Assembly: GCA_028571685.1 (NCBI GenBank)
Contig: CM053158.1
Span: 59,426,001-59,490,000 of the forward strand
DNA: 64,000 nt
Direction of reading: 5' to 3'
From: Heterohyrax brucei
Lineage: Eukaryota > Chordata > Mammalia > Hyracoidea > Procaviidae
The position numbers and the translations under genes are program-made. Below the pieces are notes generated by a model. The model saw only the letters and a program-made list of their open reading frames with translations, was not told the DNA's origin and ran no database searches. Within the stretch, counting starts at the first letter, position 1; each line of letters starts with the position of its first letter. Below are positions 55,701 through 64,000 of the stretch, one piece after another.

Positions 55701-56944
55701 GATTTTGCCCCTCAATGTCGGGTTTGAGAACGGGGCTTTCCTCTTCTCTATCACTAGCCTCCAGCTTTGCGCGATCTAAATACCTCTCCCGCCCGCCTTC
55801 CTTATTCTTAACGCTTGCCTTGCCTAGCTCCGGCACACAAACCAAAGCCGAACCATATAAGTTCCACCTCCTACCCGTCTCGACAGCTCCGTGACATTGC
55901 TGATTGTATTTCTGTTTTGAGACTAAGGGCTAAAACTGAGCTTTTGGCCTTCTTTCTAGGACTAGACTTTGTCTTTCACTGCTGAGAGGTGGAGCAGGAC
56001 CTCTGGTCCACTGGCCATGTTCATTTGCAAAGCCAGTTGAACTTCTGGTTGCCTTAGGATCCTGGCATGGTCTCCGACTTGTACTCCGTTTTGTAGCTGT
56101 GTTTTTGCATTTGGTGTTCTTTGTGGTAAAGCCAGATACCACATAGCTTATATGCAGAGTTGCTATAATTTGTCTCCTCTCTTCTCTCTAGACAAAGGTG
56201 AGGTAAGACCTACTTCTCAGGAGCTGGAATTTGGAGAAGTCCATGCAAAATGGCTTTACTACCCATTGTGCTCTTCTGAGAGGATCTTAGTGCTGAATCA
56301 CATAACTGCCTCACTGGCTGGGCCAAACTCCTGTGTATTCTATGCAGGATGCTGGTTGCTCTTTGATCATTCCTTACTTGGAGGAAGGGGTAACTATAGC
56401 CCTAATGCCTTCTCTTGCACTGTCCTTCAGTAGTCAGCCAGCAGCTCCTTCCATAAATTGAGTCAGAAACTGCCCTCAGCCAGATGTTCTTTAGTAAGGC
56501 CCGTGGAGGCAAGTTCTTCCTATTTGTGCCTGTTTTGACAGATCATTGGCTTCTCTCTAACCCCTTAAGTATCCATTGCTGCTCTCTCTCGACTTAGACC
56601 TGCTTCGTAGGTGTGTGTAGTCTTTCTTTTTAGGTTAGGTTTAGCAGTATTGAATTTTGTTTCCCTTTTTGGACATATTCCCACTAGTGAGTGGAATTTG
56701 TTGCTACTTGAGCTGTGGGTTAGAACCAGCATCTTGACAGTTGAAAACTAGGTGGAGAAATAAAGATGAGACAGAGCTTCCTGAGGGATGCTGTGCCGGG
56801 AAGCATTTGTGCCTTGCTCTGTTGTCGACCTCACCCCAGCTTCCCTAGTTAAAACTAAAGGCTTACTGCAAGCCTAACACTCTCAACCCCATTGATTGTT
56901 GAAACTGTGCCCTTTGGGGCACCCACATGGCAGTATCTACCACA

Positions 56945-59900
56945 ATGCGACTGAACTCCCTTTTGGCTCTCCTACGACCAGCATTGCCCCTCATCCTAGG
57001 GCTGTCTCTAGGATGCAGCCTAAGCCTCTTGCGGGTTTCCTGGGTCCAGGGTGAGGAAGAAGATCCCTGTGTAGAGGCTCTGAGAGACCTGGGAGGGCCT
57101 CAGAGTCTGGATTCAGGAACTCAGCTGGATCACAGTGATGAAGACTTCAACCCCCGGATTGTCCCTTACTACAGGGATCCCAACAAGCCGTATAAGAAGG
57201 TGCTAAGGTGAGAACTGTGTTTACGGTCCTCAGACACCTTACCTCTGTTTAGTCTGTTAAGTTGCCTCTGCTTATCCATACTCTTTGATCAGCTTGTTAA
57301 GCTCCTTGGCACAGTCCTTTGTTTTATTTTCCATCTTCCTATTTTTCCCCTTTCTTGGGTCTAAGAAAGTCTCACCCATGGTTTCTATATTTGTGTTCAG
57401 TGTTCTTAAACAAAGCAAGGATTGCAGCTAAGCCAACTAACCCATCCTTAGTAGACCTCCCCCACTAAAGTACAGGTACGAAATATGGTTAATCAGTGGA
57501 TACTCATTCCAGTAGCTAATTAATATTGCTGAAGAAGTTTCTTCCTTCTCTTTTAGAAGCATAATTCACTCATTTCTAGGGAGCTGTATACATAGGGCAA
57601 GGTAGTTCCTAAAGATTAGGGAGTTGACCGTTGACATGCTGGTCTCTTTACAGGACTCGGTATATCCAAACAGAGCTGGGTTCTCGTGAGCGGTTGCTTG
57701 TGGCTGTCCTGACTTCCCGAGTCACGCTGTCCACTCTGGCTGTGGCTGTGAACCGCACAGTGGCTCACCACTTCCCTCGGTTACTCTACTTCACCGGGCA
57801 GCGAGGGCCACGGGCCCCGGCAGGGATGCAGGTGGTATCTCATGGGGATGAGCGACCAGCATGGCTTATGTCTGAGACTCTGCGCTACCTGCACACACAC
57901 TTTGGGGCCGACTATGACTGGTTCTTCATAATGCAGGATGACACATATGTGCAGGCACCCCGCCTGGCAGCCCTTGCTGGCCACCTTAGCATCAACCAGG
58001 ACCTGTACCTGGGCCGGGCTGAGGAGTTCATTGGTGCCGGGGAGCAGGCCCGGTACTGTCATGGTGGTTTTGGCTACCTGCTGTCACGCAGTCTCCTGCT
58101 TCGGTTGTGGCCACACCTTGATGGCTGTCGAGGAGACATTCTCAGTGCCCGTCCTGATGAATGGCTTGGCCGCTGTCTCATTGACTCTCTGGGGATTGGT
58201 TGTGTCTCCCAGCACCAGGTAACAGCTCATTTTAGTTCTCAGTAAGTTAATAGTGACTTAGCGACTCATCTCTAGGTGAGTGCTGTCAGCTCCTTCCCGT
58301 CAGCACCTTGGAAATCATTGTTGCCCCTTCCCTAGCCACAGACATGCCGTTTGGCAGGCTGTTGCTCACCTTTGGCAATCTTAGAACCTGGGGCTATCAA
58401 AACTGGCATCTTACCTAGGAACCTTAAAGTAAAAGAGAAATGTGCTCTAATCACCTGTCCTCCCCGCTTATGCAGCACACTCATAATTATGAAAAGTCTG
58501 GGTATTTCCTCAAAATGGTGATTACCCTAGAGGGGTAAAGCTTTCACTTTTCTAGCCCAGAAGCTGCTGTTCAAGTACTGGAGAAGAGGGGGAAGATCCC
58601 AGGTGTAGCCTGTCCTACCAAACCAGAGTATTGGGTGTATTTTCTGACTTGTGGAACATATTCTCATGAGAAACAGTGGATTCTTTGGGGGCTTAAAGGT
58701 GTCCTTAACTGCCTACTTACTTTCTCCTTTCCAAACTCCAAGTTGTGGAGGGAAGGTTGGAGGCACAGGGACACACTGGGATGAACTCCCCCATCCTACA
58801 GCAGCAGCAGCACTTTGTGTGGTTGACTGTATGTTGTGAAGGGCAGTTTGGGAAAGGCAACCCTTGGCGTGTGGACTGATTGGTCTCTTTGGTCCCTCTA
58901 GGGACAGCAGTATCGCTCATTTGAATTGGCCAAAAATAGAGACCCTGAGAAAGAGGAGAGCTCGGCTTTCCTGAGTGCCTTCACAGTGCACCCTGTCCCT
59001 GAGGGGGCCCTCATGTACCGGCTGCATCAGCGCTTCAGTGCTCTGGAATTAGAGCGGGCTTACAGTGAAATAGAACAGTTGCAGGTGAGCTCAAGAGCGA
59101 GCAGATATGCCAGAGGACTGTGGTGGGGAGGCTGGGCTAGGCTCTGTGGTAGCTAGTAGAACATACCATAACTTAAAACAGCTACAGGGAGAGTGGGCTG
59201 TCTTGGGGGTTCGGTCACTGGTAAGACCTTGGAATGACGTGAATGCAGTTAAAGGTAAACTGTAAGGGTCAGGAGGCTCAGTCTGGTGCTGAGACAGTTA
59301 TTTTGGCTTCTTTCCACCAAGAAAGCAAAAGCCCCAAAGTTATGAACTTCTAGAACTATCCTAAAAAAACTGCAAGGTAGAAGTCTCTAGTTGAGTGTGG
59401 GGGTTGTCAGAGGTGTAACTTAGGTAGAAATAAGGGCCTAATGGTGAAGATGTGAATAGTTATAGAGTGTATGAGAGACACTAGTGAGATTTATATTGCA
59501 GGATACTCTTACCTTTGCAGAAGCACATTTTTCATTTCTTTCTTCTTAGTAATTGTGTAAGGTGGGTATGATCCATACTCCTTCCACATTCACAGGGGAA
59601 GAATATAAAGTACAGGCAGAGAAACGACTAGCCGAAGTTTGCCTCTAAATCTTGACAGTTAGGACATAGCTCAGCTTTTTGGGTTTTGACCCCAGTAGAA
59701 TCTCAGATCCCAGGAAGCAAGACTTGGGTAGGCTCTTAGATCTGGTACCAATTGTTCACTCTCTCCCAAATAGGCTCAGATCCGGAACCTGACAATGCTG
59801 ACCCCCGAAGGGGAGGCAGGTCTGAGCTGGCCCGTTGGGCTGCCAGCTCCTTTCACACCACACTCGCGTTTTGAAGTGCTGGGCTGGGACTACTTCACAG

Positions 59901-61081
59901 AGCAGCACACCTTTTCCTGTGCAGATGGGGCTCCCAAATGCCCGTTGCAAGGGGCCAGCAAGGCAGATGTAGGTGATGCTGTGGAGACTGCCTTGGAGCA
60001 GCTGAACCGGCGCTATCAACCCCATCTCCGCTTCCAGAAACAGCAGCTCCTCAATGGCTACCGGCGTTTTGACCCAGCCAGGGGCATGGAGTACACCCTG
60101 GACTTGCTGCTGGAAGCCGTGACTCAGCGTGGGCACCGGCGGGCCCTGACTCTCAGGGTCAGCTTGCTGAGGCCACTGAGCCGTGTGGAAATCCTGCCTA
60201 TGCCGTATGTGACTGAGGCCACCCGTGTGCAGCTGGTGCTGCCGCTCCTGGTGGCTGAAGCTGCTGCAGCTCCTGCTTTCCTGGAGGCCTTCGCAGCCAG
60301 TGTACTGGAGCCACGAGAACATGCCCTTCTTACCCTGTTGCTGGTCTATGGGCATCGAGATGGTGGCCGAGGGGTCCCAGACCCATTTACTGGGGTAAAG
60401 GCTGCAGTAGCTGAGTTAGAGCGCCGGTACCCTGGGACGAGGCTGGCCTGGCTTGCCGTACGAGCCGAGGCTCCTTCCCAGGTGAGGCTCATGGATGTGG
60501 TCTCCAAGAAGCACCCAGTGGACACGCTCTTTTTCCTCACTACTGTGTGGACAAGGCCTGCGCCTGAGGTCCTCAACCGCTGCCGCATGAATGCCATCTC
60601 AGGCTGGCAGGCTTTCTTCCCAGTGCACTTTCAGGAGTTCAACCCTACCCTGTCACCACCACGATCACCCCCAGGGCCCCTGGGGCCTGGCCTGGATCCT
60701 CCATCTCCTCCTGGTGCTGACTCTTCCCGGGGGACTTCTCTAGGAGGCAGATTTGACCGACAGGCATCCGCTGAGGGCTGCTTCTACAACGCAGACTACC
60801 TGGCAGCCCGAGCCCGGCTGGCTGGTGAACTGGCAGGCCAGGAAGAGGAGGAAGCCCTGGAGGGGCTGGAGGTGATGGATGTTTTCCTCCGGTTCTCAGG
60901 GCTCCACCTTTTCCGGGCCGTAGAGCCAGGGCTGGTGCAGAAGTTCTCCGTGCGGGACTGCAGTCCTCGGCTCAGTGAAGAACTCTACCACCGCTGCCGC
61001 CTCAGCAACCTAGAGGGGCTTGGCGGCCGTGCCCAGCTTGCCATGGCACTGTTTGAACAGGAACAGGCCAATAGCACCTAG
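56945..61081 (+). CDS. CHPF2: Chondroitin polymerizing factor 2
   Basis: Golgi type II glycosyltransferase-family protein that works with chondroitin synthases in building chondroitin chains. Coding exons 56945-57207, 57654-58218, 58902-59084 and 59774-61081 give 772 aa, equal to the human length. An N-terminal signal anchor (about residues 9-32, PALPLILGLSLG core) is followed by a luminal domain with an N-glycosylation sequon N121-R-T and a DxD-like site in FIMQDDTY (D183/D184). The C-terminal CHGN-type domain contains VMDVFLRFSGLHLF, where active synthases carry a DxD; the protein ends EQANST. I chose the ATG at 56945 (MRLNSLL, as in human MRLSSLL). An in-frame ATG 18 bases upstream (56927) would add six residues and cannot be excluded. 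The last exon also carries mir-671. The promoter is probably the CpG-rich block near 55.2-55.7 kb. Confidence 0.97.
60821..60938 (+). ncRNA. MIR671: microRNA mir-671 hairpin within CHPF2 coding exon
   Basis: The stretch matches the human mir-671 precursor as I recall it, with only a few substitutions (for example the third base). The 5p arm is 60849-60871 (starts AGGAAGCCCUGG) and the 3p arm is 60888-60908 (starts UCCGGUUCUCAGG). The arms pair through the GGAAGCCCUG/CAGGGCUCC core with a short loop at about 60872-60887. The hairpin lies wholly inside the final CHPF2 coding exon on the sense strand, so the bases are under both protein and RNA constraint, and Drosha cleavage would compete with intact CHPF2 mRNA. 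Confidence 0.85.
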
Positions 61082-61202
61082 CACACCCGAGGGGTCCTAG
61101 ACCTCCTTGTATTTACCTTTTCTGCCTTAGCTTTGGAAGGGCAAGGCAAAATGAATGGATGATGGAGAGCTTGTTGCTGTATTTTTCTAGTAAGAAAATG
61201 CT

Positions 61203-61208
61203 ATTAAA
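61203..61208 (+). terminator. CHPF2: CHPF2 poly(A) signal ATTAAA
   Basis: ATTAAA 121 nt past the CHPF2 stop, followed by 'agtattttctgtcaaactgttt'. A second plus-strand ATTAAA lies at 61346-61351 and would extend the transcript toward SMARCD3. Confidence 0.6.
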
Positions 61209-61360
61209 AGTATTTTCTGTCAAACTGTTTAGGCCTAGAGAAAATGGGATAAGGAGAAGCTCAGGGAGGGCGTGGACGTTTTCCCAGGGGGACCTATTAC
61301 CTCCTTTTCCCCACTCCCCAGTTTTGCAATAACCACACAGCTGCTATTAAATGAATGACC

Positions 61361-61366
61361 TTTAAT
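61361..61366 (-). terminator. SMARCD3: SMARCD3 poly(A) signal ATTAAA
   Basis: TTTAAT on the plus strand reads ATTAAA on the gene strand, 88 nt past the SMARCD3 stop. It predicts a very short 3' UTR. Confidence 0.6.
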
Positions 61367-61453
61367 CCAGTGCCCCAGCCTCACACGGCATCCAGAGTCA
61401 GGAACAGGCCCCACCCCGGAAGGTCCATAGTGGTGATCATTCATCAGGGGCTC

Positions 61454-64000
61454 CTAGGTGTTGCGCACAACCAGCGACTGCTCCAGTTCCTGCCTGCGCT
61501 GCTGGATCTTTAGAGAAAGGGTAGGAGCAGGTTATGGCACTTCTGGTGAGTAGAGGCACCCCACCTACGGAGTGCCCCTCGCCTTGGGGGAGCTCCTCCA
61601 CAGTGGAGGAGGGTATGGTAGAAAGCTACTTATGTGGAGCAGGCAGGGGCAGCTGGCAAACCTAAGAAGGGCCGTTTCTCCTGCAGTGGAGGACAGGGCT
61701 AGTTGGGAGCACAAGGGAGCCACTCTACCTTGCAGTAGAAGTAGCGGCTGACGGCTTCCTGGGACCAGGGCTGATGGTAGAATTCAGCCCTGCGTTCCTC
61801 TTCAGGGTTGCCTGTTACATCTGTCATCACCTGGGAGGAAGCCGTGGTGGTCAGCCCTCAACCCCAAGTCACCCACCCTCCACCTGCGTACAGCATTTAC
61901 TCTTTCCAAATGTGCTTGTCTTCCACTCCAGTAGTTCCTGAGTCTCCTTCACCTTGAGGTCCCGGCTCTGGGAGCGGAGCAGGTCTTGGACGTAGCCTTT
62001 GGGGTCCCTGGAGAAGCTTAGCATGAAGTCCCTCTGGATCTTGAGCTGGTTTATGGACTCAATCGTCTCATGGATCTACGGGTAGAAAGACAGGTGCTCT
62101 CAAGCTGGCCTTGGTGATAAGGGAGAGGAGGGTGAAGGGAAGGTCACGAAAAGTGGAGGGAGGATTTACCCCTGTTCATTTGAAGAGCAATCCCTTAGAG
62201 TCACTGATTGTACTAAAGTCCCAAGGAAGGGGGGGGGGCAGGTAAGAACTGTACGTGGAATGAGGTTAAGCTCCAAGTAGCAATGGAAGGGCCATTTGTC
62301 CCCTTTATCACCACAGGCACATGCCCAGTGTTTTTTTTAAGTAGTATTTGGTGAAAGTTTATATAACGAATTAGGTTCCATTTAAAAACTTCTATGCATA
62401 TTGTTCAGTGTTACTGGTTACATTTTTAACAGTGTGTCAGGCTTCTCATTTCCATTCTGGTTGTTTGGTTTATATTCATCTAGCTTTCCCACCCTCCTCC
62501 TCCCCATTACCCTCTCATCTTTGTTTCAGGGTAAATGTTGACCACTGGTCTCATACAGTTGATTTTTTTTTTTAAAACACAGTACTCATGGGTGGTGGTG
62601 TTATTTTATGAGGTAATCTGTGCCCATTCTAAGTGTACTTGCTTTCTCTGGGTTAATGCCATAAGGCAGCTCTAGACTGTGGCCACACCTTACTGTCTAG
62701 AGCACTGATCTCCTGCTGATTGGCCGTGGACAAGAGGAAGCTGCTCATCTGCCCCTTCAGTGGCTCCTCCACCTCCACATCAATGTCATAGCATGCTGTC
62801 TTCTTCTGGTCTGATGGGTCCACACTGCCAGGGAAATATAGCCCTTGGTTCCAAGATGTCCCCAAAGAGGCCACAGACACAGAGCTAGGCAGATGCAACA
62901 GGTAGAGGAGGTGAAAGACAGAAGGAGGGACAGGGAAGGCAGGGATATGATGACTCCCTGGTTTGAGGAACAAGGTGGGGCCATCTTACCTGATGACATG
63001 GTTGATGACAATTGGGTCAGGGGGCAACAGCAGAGCTGTGAGGCGCTGGGGAATCTCAGAGAATTTCAGCCGGGGACAATCAAAAATCTGAAGCAGGAGA
63101 GTCAGTAAGAAAGATTGCTTTTCTCTGTTTGAAGAGAGCAAAACTAAAGTTCTAGATCCTTCTCTTTGGAAAGGTCACGTGAAACTAGGGCCAAGTCTGA
63201 TTCCTCATTGCTTGTAGGTGGGACTGGGGTGGGTGGTGGTGGTGGTGAACACAAATGATTGAGAGCTTGGGCCATGGTTTCTCTGCCTAGGTTTAAACCC
63301 TGCTTAACCTTGGTGGCATAATAGTCAAGTGCTACAGCTGCTAACCAAGAGGTTCACAGTGGAGATCTATCAGGAGTTTTTTGGCAGTTGAGATCTACCA
63401 GGTGCTCCTATGGGGCAGTTCTACTCTTGCCTGAAGGGTTGCTAAGAGTCAGAATCAACAGCAGTGGGTTTTTTGGTTTTCCACACATCTGTGTAATTTT
63501 GAGTGAGTTTCCTCATCTTTGGGGTGGGGATGATAGTTCCTACCTTGCAGGGCTGTTGTGAGAAATAAATGAATCAGTACGTGTACAGTACCTGGACAAG
63601 TGCCTGGCACATGGTGGAGTGCTCAATAAATAACTGCTACATCCATTCCTTGGGTTTATCTGCTGTGTTACTTAGAAATGCACTAAGAAGATCCTCTCTA
63701 CTTTGGTAGAATTTTGTCAGATCACTTTTATTGCACTTTGGTTTTCCTGACTTCCCCAGAATAGATGAGAGCCCTTAATGTCTTGGCCCCAAGACCATGA
63801 CTGTGTCCTATTTCTGGAACTCAGGAGTCTGGAGTAGAGGGGTGGTATTACCTTATAAGAAGTCCTTCCCCTGCTGGTAACTGCCTGCTCCCTGCTCCCT
63901 GGGTTCAGGAGAGAGGTTACCTGCTGAAAGTACTTGTCTCCATTGATGTACTCCTTGTCGTGGGAGTCTTGCAGCCTGTTGGTCTTCACATACTGCCACA
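61454..64000 (-). CDS. SMARCD3: BAF-complex subunit SMARCD3 (BAF60C), 3' part
   Basis: SWI/SNF (BAF) chromatin-remodelling subunit; only the C-terminal part is in the window and the gene continues past 64000. Exons in transcript order: 63921-64000 (cut by the window end), 62990-63087, 62689-62824, 61953-62075, 61729-61830, 61454-61507. All join in phase. They encode about 197 residues: the end of the SWIB/MDM2-like domain ([27 protein letters not shown]), the linker with [19 protein letters not shown], and the C-terminal helix ending QSLVVRNT. This is essentially the human BAF60C sequence as I recall it; BAF60C is the muscle/heart- and neuron-linked paralogue. Strong conservation suggests constraint. 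The gene is convergent with CHPF2, with 372 bp between stop codons. Confidence 0.95.
62335..62610. repeat. Interspersed repeat-like AT-rich segment
   Basis: 'tggtgaaagtttatataacg' through 'ggttgtttggtttatattcat' to a T run and 'cagtactcatgggtggt'. It looks like a diverged Afrotherian interspersed repeat within a SMARCD3 intron; class unknown. Confidence 0.4.
63255..63645 (+). repeat. MIR SINE split by an insertion
   Basis: MIR 5' part 'gagagcttgggccatggttt' (63258-63302) resumes after the inserted SINE as 'gagtgagtttcctcatcttt' ... 'gtgctcaataaataactg' (about 63490-63645). Confidence 0.7.
63303..63478 (+). mobile_element. AfroSINE inserted into MIR
   Basis: 'ccttggtggcataatagtca' through 'ggtgctcctatggggcagtt' to 'gcagtgggttttttggtttt'. 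It carries a short internal duplication ('ggagatctatcagg' / 'ttgagatctaccagg'). It lies in a SMARCD3 intron. Confidence 0.8.

Noticed and set aside
59756-60355. 199-codon minus-strand frame
   Set aside because: Exact antisense shadow of the CHPF2 last exon; no family resemblance.

Overview
This is a mammalian nuclear genomic window in which I recognise six protein-coding genes. Their coding exons join in phase across consensus splice sites. The order and orientation are ASB10 (-), IQCA1L (-), H2BK1 (-), ABCF2 (-), CHPF2 (+), SMARCD3 (-, 3' part only), which matches human 7q36.1. Many tRNA-derived SINEs with the 'gtggttaagtgctacagctgctaa ... gagtcggaatcgactc' design are Afrotherian SINEs (AfroSINE type). 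The source is therefore an afrotherian, most likely an elephant or close relative. The species is an inference from repeat content.

Layout. 1-2130 lies downstream of ASB10 and holds only old repeats. 2131-10220 is ASB10: five coding exons plus an alternative first exon. 11873-30666 is IQCA1L: 19 coding exons giving an intact 813-codon frame, with an old ERV-L-type provirus (two LTRs, one split by a Tigger transposon) in one intron. 32478-34770 is H2BK1, a two-exon histone H2B variant. 37913-50246 is ABCF2 (14 coding exons, 624 aa), with a CpG-rich promoter near 50.9-51.4 kb. 51.4-55.1 kb is a repeat-rich spacer containing two opposed RTE-like LINE fragments. 55.1-61.2 kb is CHPF2 (772 aa in four coding exons), whose last exon also contains the mir-671 hairpin. 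61454-64000 is the C-terminal part of SMARCD3, tail to tail with CHPF2.

The genes are functionally unrelated neighbours: ubiquitin-ligase adaptor, IQ/AAA-like protein, germline histone variant, soluble ABC-F ATPase, chondroitin-synthesis factor and BAF-complex subunit. Linkage is by conserved synteny, not by pathway. I saw no prokaryote-style system, CRISPR array, rRNA or tRNA gene. The most notable points are the AAA domain of IQCA1L with degenerate nucleotide-binding motifs, the microRNA embedded in CHPF2 coding sequence, the polyadenylated intron-containing H2B variant, a serial three-SINE insertion with reused target site, nested transposons, and a cluster of ZNF143-type sites plus a perfect CRE at the ABCF2 promoter.
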